Of a stretch of 64,000 nt of DNA, positions 26,395-34,551 are shown in pieces (the stretch's first letter is position 1; the number at the start of each line of letters is the position of its first letter). The notes under the pieces were generated by a model, which searched no databases, was not told where the DNA came from, and saw only the letters and a program-made list of their open reading frames with translations. The stretch is from Rhodococcus sp. OK302 (GTDB lineage Bacteria > Actinomycetota > Actinomycetes > Mycobacteriales > Mycobacteriaceae), in assembly GCF_002245895.1 (NCBI RefSeq), contig NZ_NPJZ01000002.1, positions 496,001 through 560,000 on the forward strand. Direction: 5' to 3'. A program made the translations under genes and the position numbers.

Positions 26395-27252
26395 GCGGGG
26401 CTCCTTGGAAGTGACGGTTCGTCGACAATGATACCGCTCACTTGGAGAAGTAGAGGGATTGTCCCTAGCTCTGTGTACAGGCATCGCGGTTATGAGGGAC
26501 GGACCCTAGAGGCGGCCCGACAAGCTGAGTGAATGCTCGGCGAAGGAGTGCAGTGGTGACGACACGGGAAGATGCGGGCGAAGAAGAAGGCTGAGTCGTA
26601 GTCCGCGGAAGCCGCATCTGGTCCAGTACCGAAGTGCATCTCGATGGCGGGATCCTGCTGCGTAAAGATGACTGAAGCCCCGACTGTCCGGTAGTTGTCC
26701 ACCTGGATGGTCGGGATTTGTTGTCGTTTCAGGTGGCCCACCGGTCTCGCATGCGAGTATCTGTCCGGTGGGCCGGCGCGTCCGAGCCGGCAAAGGTGGA
26801 CGCGCGTCCATAATGGTACTTCGAGAGCTCCGTCCGAGTTTCGCACCCGGAAGGTACCCATTCCGCGCGGCTTCTGGGATGCGGATCGGGTGTCTTGTCT
26901 CGGGGGTCGGTGATTTCGCGCCGTGGGCGGTGAGGAAAGTAGGTGGGCGCGGCCAGTGGTGCGGAGTCGCAGAAACAAGGGCGTGGTTGCCGCTTTCGCC
27001 AGGACGCTGTTCAATTTTTTATTCGAAATATGTTGCGATTAAGTACTTCTCGCATTGTTTGGTCGCTGCGACAAGGTCGTGTTGCCGCTGATGTGGGTGT
27101 CGAGTGTTCGTCGTTCGGGGTGTGATTTTCGGACTCGTTGTCGAGATCGTCATTGCAGGGGTTGGGTGTTCGGCCTTGTCGAGTTGCGGAGCTGGCTAGC
27201 TGGGATGATTGCGGATACGTCAAGAGGCGGAGTGCTCGGTGCACGCGGAACC
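26395..27252. other. Region with an IS256 remnant and no supported gene
   Basis: 26514-26625 is the 5' end of an IS256 copy; the rest has only unsupported frames. AT-rich stretch at 27015-27045. Confidence 0.45.
26514..26625 (+). mobile_element. IS256 remnant (5' end only)
   Basis: GCCCGACAAGCTGAGTGAAT leads into a transposase start corresponding to the first ~20 codons of the full copy (GACGACAC.GGAAGATG), with deletions that break the frame. Opposite in orientation to the complete element at 22564. Confidence 0.7.
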
Positions 27253-27345
27253 GTCGTGCCGGGGCTATCGGTATCCGGTCGAGATCATCGCGCAGAGTGT
27301 TTGGCTGCACTTCAGGTTCCCGCTGAGCCTGCGCGAGGTCGCGCA
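27253..27345 (+). pseudogene. IS6-family transposase fragment
   Basis: GYRYPVEIIAQSVWLHFRFP LSLREV is the standard N-terminal HTH of IS6-family transposases. The homology stops after about 31 codons. Confidence 0.6.
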
Positions 27346-27389
27346 CGCCACGCAGCGATCGCGCTCGATTCGGCAGCGCACCGCCGAAC

Positions 27390-27600
27390 TCAGCACTGGG
27401 CCAGGACGATTCATCGCGCCCATGACGGTCTGGACGGAATCATCTACCGGGGCCGGTACGCCGGGACCGTATGTGGGCGTTGTTCGAGCGTGTCGCCGAC
27501 GCATTCCCCGCTCTTCCGGAGTTCTCGGCGCCGTTGAGTCATCCAGCGTTGGCGGATCGAATTTACACCGCGGCGCATGAACTCGGGTACGCGATCGTTC
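27390..27600 (+). pseudogene. RES-domain protein, C-terminal relic with frameshift
   Basis: TQHWARTIHRAHDGLDGIIY RGRYAGT in one frame, then WALFERVADAFPALPEFSAP and RIYTAAHELGYAIV in the next. The break is at about 27468. This resembles the C-terminal part of RES-domain toxins (NAD-degrading). No partner Xre gene is present. Confidence 0.5.
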
Positions 27601-27636
27601 GAGGCGTGCGCCCGATGGCCGTGACCTACGACATTG

Positions 27637-27882
27637 ATGCAGGTTCGCCTCTCCTACGATGTAGTGGTGCGTCGCGTGCTGTTCGTCATCGTCGGTTGTG
27701 TGCTGAGTTGGGTGCTCGGTGCGGTCGTCGTGCGCCTCGGTTTGGACTGGGCAGATACTTTTCCCTATAGCGAGGCATCGGAGTGGCGTTACCTCGGCGT
27801 GGCGATGGCCGCCCTGCTCGTTGCGATCGGTGGTTCGGTCGCGGCTGTGCTTGTGGCGCGCCTTCGTCATCGCCGAGCGTGA
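27637..27882 (+). CDS. Small two-helix membrane protein
   Basis: Up to 81 residues with two clear membrane segments, VLFVIVGCVLSWVLGAVVVR and YLGVAMAALLVAIGGSVAAV, and an Arg-rich end (LRHRRA). The start is uncertain: ATG at 27637 or the GTG before RRVLFVIV. Function unknown. Confidence 0.5.
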   Translation: MQVRLSYDVVVRRVLFVIVGCVLSWVLGAVVVRLGLDWADTFPYSEASEWRYLGVAMAALLVAIGGSVAAVLVARLRHRRA

Positions 27883-28655
27883 CATGGAATCTAGGAGGCC
27901 AGGCCGCCGACAATCTGCGCTTCGCCGTCGTCGAGCGGATCAGGGTTTCGCACCCGCCCGGGCGCCGTCGCCGACGACAGGACTTGACCGGTCGCGTCAT
28001 CCGGGTGTGGTGTCGAGGGTAAGTCCTGGGATGTGGTGATTATCGGATGGTGGGTGATCGAAGTTTTCGTGCTCGTGGACTGGGAACTGGCGCGCAGAGT
28101 CGGCGAAGTCGATGCCGCCTGGTTGCCAGTGCAGGTTCACCGGCGAGGCTGATGCCAGTGCGGGTGCGGCCACAACCAGGGGAAGAGGACCTCGCCGGTT
28201 GTGCCAATCGTTTGACCTGCTTGCGGTGTGTCCTCGACCGGCGGCAGCACTCCTCCGGGCGCTGGCCCGAGCAACGTCCCGCAGTGCAGGGGTGATCCCG
28301 AATTGTTGGCGATGGGCGTAATGGTGGTCGCTCGCCGGCGCTCGACGACAAACAAAGGCGACCGCCTGCAAGATGAAAAAGTGCCGGCGTCTCGATGACG
28401 GCTATCGCCAACACGCTCGGAGTCGCCAGATCAACCCCGGATCGCAACCTCGACTAGACGTTTGATGCACAGGACATCTGCACGTACAAATTCAGACGAC
28501 GGCCACGCCCACCTAAAAGCGCCGAGCAAGCCGTGCCGTTCGATTCCTGAAACCGACATCGGGCCGCACGACAGAACTGGCCGAGCCATGCGCGCATCCA
28601 CAGTGACTCTGTGCGTGGGTTCGAAATCCCTGAGCGAGCACGCTTTTCGAGGTCT
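27883..28655. other. Region with only an invertase tail
   Basis: Long overlapping frames on both strands show no domain. The only identifiable coding trace is the invertase C-terminus at 28310-28456. Confidence 0.4.
28310..28456 (+). pseudogene. Serine invertase, isolated C-terminal HTH
   Basis: NGGRSPALDDKQ, a frameshift, then KMKKAGVSMTAIANTLGVAR and STPDRNLD before TAG. This is the HTH end of a Hin-like recombinase, the part missing from the gene at 8271. The expected Leu-Tyr near the end has changed to Pro-Asp. Confidence 0.7.
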
Positions 28656-29126
28656 TTAGTCGATTCCTGGGTACATGGCTGCGGCGGTGAGGATGGCTGT
28701 GGCCGTACCGAGGCAAAGCGGCCGGTACACCATGTTGTCCAACCGAATGAAGCGTGGTGAGGGTTTATCCAGGCCGAGGACCTTGGTGGCCGCCCGTCCG
28801 CCGGCGACACCGCGAGCTGCAACACCGGTGGCCAGGGCGACCCTCGCCACCGTTGCGGTTCTGCCCGTCCCACCCCCTCCTGCCACTAAAGCGGCTGCAG
28901 CGGCAGTGAGTCCAACCACGGCGAAGCAAGCTCGGGCATCAGGCATGGTGTTGCTCCCCACCACGGCATCGGCCAAATCGGCCCGGGTGCGCATCGGCCA
29001 TGTCGAACCGAGGCCCCAAGCGGTGTGGACCAATGCCGCCGCTGCGAACGCCGTCGAGCCGGTGAGGCCTGCGATGCGCGCCTTCGTGCCCAGAGATCGA
29101 CTGGTGAAGACCGGGAGGGGAGTCAT
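28656..29126 (-). CDS. DUF3995 membrane protein
   Basis: 156 residues. Four membrane helices, with the DUF3995 pattern VHTAWGLGSTWPMRTRADLA, FAVVGLTAAAAALVAGGGG, LGLDKPSPRFIRLDNMVYRP and LCLGTATAILTAAAM. The ATG at 29126 has no strong ribosome site. An actinobacterial integral membrane protein of unknown role. Confidence 0.85.
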   Translation of the reverse strand: MTPLPVFTSRSLGTKARIAGLTGSTAFAAAALVHTAWGLGSTWPMRTRADLADAVVGSNTMPDARACFAVVGLTAAAAALVAGGGGTGRTATVARVALATGVAARGVAGGRAATKVLGLDKPSPRFIRLDNMVYRPLCLGTATAILTAAAMYPGID

Positions 29127-29937
29127 GCCGCCAACGTACCCCGGCGCCGTAGTGAGGGCCTACTGCTGATCTGATGAGCGGGTTTGCAACGGCCTGCGCG
29201 CACACATCCAGCGTGACCGCATCAACTTAACATCGAAGGCCACGCGATGCAGTCGCCCAGCACGGCCGGATGCCCGCGTAATCGACACCGTCCACAACGC
29301 AAGAGCCCAGCGCACCAGGCCGTCAGGGGCCGAGGCTTCCCATCAGCCGACCAGGCAGCGAGAGTGGGTGATGTGAAGGTTTACATCACCGGGGCGCGCC
29401 CAACCGTTCCTGTCCAGGTTCGGCGTCACTTCTTCGCACTTGCGGCCGCGGCGGCATCGGCTACCCGCCGAGGAGTACCGACAGGGTGATTACTGAGCGG
29501 TTCGTGGTCTGGTGCGAGGTATCCGGGACCACGTTCTCGACTTGAAACAGCAACGCCGACACTGCTTTTGCGTCAACGAGGACCCGAACGCACTGTGTCA
29601 CTGGACATTCAAGTTAATGTGAAAATGCCGTCGTCAACGACGGGGTGGAATTGCCCCTACCGACGCGTGGGCGTTCGTGCTCCTTCTAGCTCGGGGGCGA
29701 GTAGCTGTAGAAGATAACCTCCAGTGCGCCGTCTCCGATTTTTCCCGGAGAAGTGAACACTAGTTTGCCGCCGCGAGCGACAGGTTCTGTGCCGGACCTG
29801 TCGAGTGTTAGCCCCCGCGGATAGAGGGTCACTGTGTTGTGTGCTCAATACGGATGACGTTGGACACCCCCGACTACTGATTGCCTAGGTCGGTGATTCA
29901 ACTGTCACGGGAGTCGTGGTCTCCCATTCGCGGCAGT
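29127..29937. other. Intergenic region
   Basis: No credible gene. A weak match to repeat U starts near 29866. Short plus-strand frames lack any domain. Confidence 0.4.
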
Positions 29938-31083
29938 TTATTGGTCCCCGCCGGATGTGGGTCGTGCGTTGAGTTCGCCACGGTCGGTGGTCTTCTCGGG
30001 CGGCTCATGTTGCCCGAGGCTGCCGCGGAGGGAGTCGTAGATCGCCACGCCCTGACCAACCAGGCCGGTGGCCAATTCGCCGAGCCCGTCGGCACCGTTG
30101 AGGACGGTCAGGTTCGCCCCCGACAATCCTTGGGCGGCCTGCTTGACGATCTCGGGGAGCTGGTCGATCAACAGCCGATCGAGCGCGACCCGGTTGTGCG
30201 AAGCTGCCGCTTCGGCTTGGATTTTCATCTTCTCCGCGTCGGCTAACGCCAGGATCCGCACTCGCTCGGCTTCTGCCTCGGCAGGCTTGACCACCTCCGA
30301 AACCAGCTCCTGTTGTCGAAGCTCAGCGGCTCGCTGTGCCAGCTCCGTTTGCATTGCGAGCACTTCCCGTTGTGCCTGCGCCTGCGCCAACGGTCCTGCC
30401 TGCGCCGCTTCGGCCTGAGCCTTGTCGACCTCAGCCTTGTACTGGGCCTGCACGATTGCCGTCTGCCGGGCGTACTGAGCTTGGTTGCGTTGTGATTCCT
30501 GCTCGGCCTCCGCGGCTGCCTGGTTTGCCCTTGCCTGGGCGATCTGGGCTTGCTGTTGGATCGCGGCGTTGTGTGGAGCGGACATCGCGCGGATGTAGCC
30601 GAGGGAGCCGTCGTCGATGGACTGGATCTGTAGGGCGTCGACGGTCAACCCGATTTTGACCATCTCTTCCTTTGATCCGTCGAGTACTTCTGTCGCCAGT
30701 TTCTGGCGTTCCTTGATGATCTGCTCCACGGTCATCGATCCGATGATCGAGCGCAGATGTCCGGCGAAGATCCGACCGGTGAGCACAGACATCTGGTCCT
30801 GGTCGGAGAGGAAGCGTTGACCTGCGCTGATGATGCTCTCGGTGTCATTGCCTACTTTGAAGGCAATGACCGCGCGCACGTTGAGGCTGATCCCTTGTTG
30901 GGTGACGCAGGTTTCCTCCACCTCGGCTTCGCACATCGCAAGTGTGAGAAACCGGACCTTGCGCAGCAGCGGCATGATGTAGGCGCCGTGACCGGTCACT
31001 ACACGGAACGGTGCGTCCCCTTTGCTTCTGCCTCCGGAGATCAGCATCGCCTCATCCGGCGCAGGCACTCTGTAGCCGAACAT
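29938..31083 (-). CDS. SPFH/flotillin-like protein
   Basis: 381 residues from ATG 31083 (GAGGAG eight bases upstream, which is why an earlier in-frame GTG was rejected). Band-7/SPFH domain: MFGYRVPAPDEAMLISGGRS, CEAEVEETCVTQQGISLNVR, RIFAGHLRSIIGSMTVEQII. A long Ala/Gln/Glu coiled coil follows at about residues 180-310 (RANQAAAEAEQESQRNQAQY). Flotillin-like proteins form oligomeric membrane scaffolds. It has no N-terminal membrane helix; anchoring probably depends on the NfeD-like partner 28 bp upstream. Confidence 0.9.
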   Translation of the reverse strand: MFGYRVPAPDEAMLISGGRSKGDAPFRVVTGHGAYIMPLLRKVRFLTLAMCEAEVEETCVTQQGISLNVRAVIAFKVGNDTESIISAGQRFLSDQDQMSVLTGRIFAGHLRSIIGSMTVEQIIKERQKLATEVLDGSKEEMVKIGLTVDALQIQSIDDGSLGYIRAMSAPHNAAIQQQAQIAQARANQAAAEAEQESQRNQAQYARQTAIVQAQYKAEVDKAQAEAAQAGPLAQAQAQREVLAMQTELAQRAAELRQQELVSEVVKPAEAEAERVRILALADAEKMKIQAEAAASHNRVALDRLLIDQLPEIVKQAAQGLSGANLTVLNGADGLGELATGLVGQGVAIYDSLRGSLGQHEPPEKTTDRGELNARPTSGGDQ

Positions 31084-31111
31084 GTTTTGGCTCCTCACAT
31101 TTCACATTGTG

Positions 31112-31345
31112 CTACGGCGAATTGATCGTCAGTCCTAGCCCGGGCCAGGGTTCGACCTGCAGTGTCCGTGCGCCGCGGATGTCGATCACCAATACCTCGG
31201 TGCCCTTCGGTAACGGATCGTCCGACCACGCGAGGTACGACTCTTTCGACCCGCGCACCGCCACCAGCACCTCACCGGCTCCGGCTGATCCGCGGGTCGC
31301 CACAACCAACGAACCGATACAGCCGATTACCGAAAAGTCACCCAC
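31112..31345 (-). CDS. Short NfeD-like OB-fold protein
   Basis: 77 residues from a GTG at 31345. The NfeD C-terminal OB pattern is visible: IGSLVVATRGSAGAGEVLVA, GSKESYLAWSDDPLPKGTEV and VIDIRGARTLQVEPWP. The membrane part of longer NfeD proteins is missing; short forms paired with flotillins are common in actinobacteria. An IS256 fragment starts about 60 bp upstream, so the native promoter may be lost or altered. Confidence 0.75.
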   Translation of the reverse strand: MGDFSVIGCIGSLVVATRGSAGAGEVLVAVRGSKESYLAWSDDPLPKGTEVLVIDIRGARTLQVEPWPGLGLTINSP

Positions 31346-31408
31346 CCCTTGAATGGTCCTCCGATTGAGCCCGTCGCGCATTCGGCTGTACGGGTCTATC
31401 GCGTTAAA

Positions 31409-31721
31409 GGTATTTCGGCCGGTTTCCATCAGTAAGTTTCCGACCTGGGCCAACGATCGGCGAACGTGATCGCAAACGCGTTCAGAGCAGGCTTCCACGT
31501 CACTGTCCATCGTGCCTGACCCTTGCCTGTCGGGTTGAGTGAGCGCGTCACCAAATACAAGCATTTCAGCGCAGTCACCCCGGTGGGGAAATGGTCACGC
31601 GCTGTCACCGACCTCCGATAGCGGGCATTGAGGGACTCAATCGCGTTGGTGGAGCACAGGACTCGCCTTGTCTTGATGTCGTAATCGAGGAACGGGATGA
31701 ATTCCTGCCAGGCGTTGGTCC
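31409..31721 (-). mobile_element. IS256 remnant (3' part)
   Basis: GGTATTTCGGCCGGTTTCCA and the following 300 bases match the 3' end of the complete IS256 at 22564, with many point changes. The match ends abruptly at about 31721. Truncated and non-functional. Confidence 0.9.
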
Positions 31722-31836
31722 GGCACTGTCAAGTTGTTGAGATCGCCTGATCTGGGATGATGCGTCGCCCATGGACCAGCACGAAGGACGCTCGGCGATC
31801 GTCGTCGCAACCACGCTGCAGGGGGAACGTGACACC

Positions 31837-32517
31837 TCAGGGGTGGTTCGCGCCGTGATCTGCGAACTCGGCAAAGCTCCCCACCTGGTCAACGTCCGGA
31901 TCGAGGGCGCGGGCGAGCCAGAGTTCGTACCAGTCGAGGAACGTCAGCGGCTCGCGGGTGTCCGGGTGAAGCACCGGCAGCGCGGCGGCGTGCTCGTAGC
32001 TGTGCCACCACACCTGCCCCGCGGCCGGGCCGCGCAGGATCAGGAGGTCGTACATGCCGCATCCCTCGTCCGCGAGAAATGTCGCGCCTCGGTGGATCCG
32101 GCCGATGTTCTCCGACCACTGGAACTCGGAGTCCTCGGCGGCGGACGGGCAGGGTCGCTCGGCGGTGAAGGGGAAGTCCGCGGCGTAGTCGATCGCGGCG
32201 TCCTCGGCCTCCTGCACCAGCGGGAGAAGTCCGAGCATCGGTCCGGCTCCGCCGTCGCCCACCCGGGTGATCCACTCGAAGTAGTCGGCCGGAAGGCCGA
32301 CACCGAGCCGGTTCTCGAATGCCGCGAGCACGTCCGGGTCTGCGGGAGCAGCATGCTCGTAGCGATGCACGGCTGCCCCGTGAATGCGGCATTTGTAGCC
32401 GATGACCTCCCGGTCGCCGAGCGAGACGATAGTGGTCTTCAGATCGGCTGCTCGCAGTCGGTCGAGGCCGGTCAGGATCTCGGCGATCCGGTGCAGGTGC
32501 GTTTTCGCGTGTTTCAT
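31837..32517 (-). CDS. SMI1/KNR4 (SUKH) family protein
   Basis: 226 residues from ATG 32517 (AGGA upstream). SUKH features: LAAFENRLGVGLPADYFEWI, TRVGDGGAGPMLGLLPLVQE, then GCGMYDLLILRGPAAGQVWW and TFLDWYELWLARALD. SUKH proteins are frequent immunity proteins against contact-dependent or polymorphic toxins, but stand-alone forms exist. No toxin gene is beside it; the IS256 remnant may have removed one. Confidence 0.88.
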   Translation of the reverse strand: MKHAKTHLHRIAEILTGLDRLRAADLKTTIVSLGDREVIGYKCRIHGAAVHRYEHAAPADPDVLAAFENRLGVGLPADYFEWITRVGDGGAGPMLGLLPLVQEAEDAAIDYAADFPFTAERPCPSAAEDSEFQWSENIGRIHRGATFLADEGCGMYDLLILRGPAAGQVWWHSYEHAAALPVLHPDTREPLTFLDWYELWLARALDPDVDQVGSFAEFADHGANHP

Positions 32518-33046
32518 GCTCACATCCTGATGGATGCGACGACTTGTCTCCAGGTTCGGTGACACACCTACATTGTCGGGCGCGTCCGAAACGCCCGACC
32601 CCGGTCAAAGTGCGCAGGCGCGTCCTGTCAATCTTCGCTGCAACTCGACAGACCGTCAGTCGACAATGAACGCAACGGCGCCACCTTCATCCCGAGGAGC
32701 CGACGACATGACCTGGTTGGATGCACTCACGCGCCGCCGCGACGAACGAGAGCTCTCACATACATGTGGCGGCGGTCGACTGTCGCGAATCTGCTGTGGT
32801 TCCAAGCGACAGCAACGTTGAGCTGCCTGGCCGGCGAAGGTAACGCTGTCATCGTTCTCGGGATCGATGGATCTCTCGCGCTCCTCGGGCTTTTCGTGCG
32901 TGTGGCACCAGAGAGGTACTTCCGAGGTATTGGGGCCAAACAATCCTGACGATATTCCGAGGCCGATGATGCAAGCCGCGAAACAGATACACTGATCGAA
33001 CAACTGCCTGGTCAACACTGATATATCCGGGATGAAGGGAGCGCAA
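32518..33046. other. Intergenic region
   Basis: Nothing supported; scattered short frames only. Confidence 0.4.
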
Positions 33047-33382
33047 ATGTCCGCAGTCCTGTCGAAAGTCGTCCGGAAGAAACTCGTACACGAAGCGGTC
33101 CTGGACAAGATCGACCGCGAACACCTCTCGATCAACACCGACAAGGTACGCGCCAGATTGCAGACCAACCGTGAGCACGTTCACGGGAACATGCTCCGCA
33201 AGTGCCTGGACCAGTGGGAACGCATCATCGCGGACAACGACATCGACACCGTTCGCAAGATCAGCGTCTCCGATACCGAGACCGACCGCGAGATGCGAAA
33301 TATGTCGCCCCTGTCGGTGTTGTTGAGCGAGAGCGAACGACTGCGCGTACTCGACCTTCTCGTCCAGAGAACTCGCGAGTGA
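33047..33382 (+). CDS. Probable partner of nucleotidyltransferase, unknown family
   Basis: 111 residues from ATG 33047 (AAGGGAGCG upstream). Charged and helical: MSAVLSKVVRKKLVHEAVLD, RLQTNREHVHGNMLRKCLDQ, LSVLLSESERLRVLDLLVQR. The TGA overlaps the GTG of the following nucleotidyltransferase gene, as in two-gene toxin-antitoxin units. I cannot name the family; a role as antitoxin is inference from coupling. Confidence 0.7.
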   Translation: MSAVLSKVVRKKLVHEAVLDKIDREHLSINTDKVRARLQTNREHVHGNMLRKCLDQWERIIADNDIDTVRKISVSDTETDREMRNMSPLSVLLSESERLRVLDLLVQRTRE

Positions 33383-33949
33383 ACCGCAGCGACCTCGAGA
33401 AAGCGGTTATCGCTGCGTGCGGGTGGGTGGAGGAGTCGCAGGTGGTGATCTTCGGGTCTGAAATCGGTACTCGGAAGCTATGGCGAAGCCTCGTTGCCGG
33501 AAGAAGCTACACGTTCGATGGAAGTCGACATGACTCCTGCCAGTGCTTTCGCGACCGGCGCCGATGTCACGGAGAAGGTGAGCACGCTCAACGTCTGGGT
33601 AGGGGAGGACTCGCCGTTTCACCTTCTCCACGGGGTTTACGTCGAGGGGATCCGCCGGGAAATCGTGGTACTTCCCGCGGCTGGGAAAATAGGCTCGTCA
33701 CCTTCACTGCCACCGGAACCGGCACCGATCAAAACTACGGGCGCACAGGACTGTGCCTGCGCCCGATCGACCTGTGTGTCTCGAAACTGATTGCAGGCCG
33801 GGAGAAAGACCGCGAGTTTGTCGGAGCGTTGATCCGCGACAACATCATTGACCCTGCCGACGTTCTCGATCGGATCGACAAAGCCGGTATCGACTGGTCG
33901 AGCGGCTATCCCGACAACCGCGATCTTGCCGTCTCTCGTGCGTGGAGCT
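33379..33949 (+). pseudogene. DUF6036-type nucleotidyltransferase with two frameshifts
   Basis: MNRSDLEKAVIAACGWVEES and VVIFGS begin the DUF6036 fold. A +1 shift at about 33462 moves to SVLGSYGEASLPEEATRSME and ASAFATGADVTEKVSTLNVW. A -1 shift at about 33679 returns to the first frame: GWENRLVTFTATGTGTDQNY, DLCVSKLIAGREKDREFVGA. The shifts compensate, so only the ~75 codons between them are affected. The C-terminus runs into foreign sequence (from about 33950), so the last residues are lost. A member of AbiEii-like minimal nucleotidyltransferases. Confidence 0.75.
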
Positions 33950-34057
33950 GGTGGCAGCAGAGGCCGCACCGGCCCCGAACACCGCGACAGCGCCGGTAGC
34001 TATTCCCTCCCGATCGAGAACGCGAGTAGCCGTCTCCACGATGCGGTCGATGTCTAT
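33950..34057 (-). pseudogene. Mosaic: TetR N-terminal fragment joined to signal-peptide fragment
   Basis: On the minus strand, ETATRVLDREGIAT (from the TetR gene at 48671) is fused to GAVAVFGAGAASAAT, the signal-peptide core of the secreted protein at 42205-42579. Both matches are close copies, so the junction is recent. Confidence 0.75.
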
Positions 34058-34206
34058 CGACCGGTCGGCGCTTTCGGAGATGGGTGATTGTCATCGAAGC
34101 GCTTGCAGTTGAGTTTCCCGACGCAAGAGCGGATGGGATTATCTGATTAGTTGTCTATCGTCCCAGTTTTCGGGACGTTCTGATCGTCGTTCAACCCACC
34201 CCATTG

Positions 34207-34243
34207 CGTCCAGTGTCGTCATTACGGCGCCTCCTCGCTGAGC
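34207..34243 (-). mobile_element. IS256 remnant (5' tip)
   Basis: GTCCAGTGTCGTCAT and CGCCTCCTCGCTGAG match the transposase start and ribosome site of the complete IS256 (around 23850-23890). Only about 37 bases remain. Confidence 0.75.
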
Positions 34244-34246
34244 GAC

Positions 34247-34328
34247 ACGAGGCTGGAGTGTCTGTCGGTTCTCTGTATCAATATTTCCCGGACAAGCACG
34301 CCATCATCCACGCGATGGCTCTCCGTGC
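34247..34328 (+). pseudogene. TetR internal fragment (HTH second helix)
   Basis: Encodes EAGVSVGSLYQYFPDKHAII HAMALR, almost identical to codons 43-67 of the TetR gene at 48671. Lies in opposite orientation to the other TetR fragment at 34003-34057. Confidence 0.85.
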
Positions 34329-34330
34329 CG

Positions 34331-34483
34331 TCGCAGACCTATTACGCGCGTAAACGTGCGGAAGGGAAACGGCACACCCAAGCTGTTCTTGCTCTCGCAC
34401 GGCGGCGGTTAAATGTGTTGTGGGCGATGCTCCGCGACAACGCGGTCTTTCGGCCGGAGCCGACTGCCGCATTGGCCGCGTGA
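34331..34483 (+). pseudogene. IS110-family transposase, C-terminal tail
   Basis: SQTYYARKRAEGKRHTQAVL, ALARRRLNVLWAMLRDNAVF and RPEPTAALAA before TGA. This tail type belongs to a different IS110 member from the one at 21321. Confidence 0.75.
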
Positions 34484-34551
34484 GATGGCAGCACGCCGGA
34501 GTTCTGGCTGCGCACCCTCGACAGAGCACGGCGTTGAGGCACGATGGTCGA

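Noticed and set aside
27997..28447. Overlapping frames of 124-135 codons around 28.2 kb
   Set aside because: Conflict with the invertase tail at 28310-28456 and have no domain; composition biased by G+C only.
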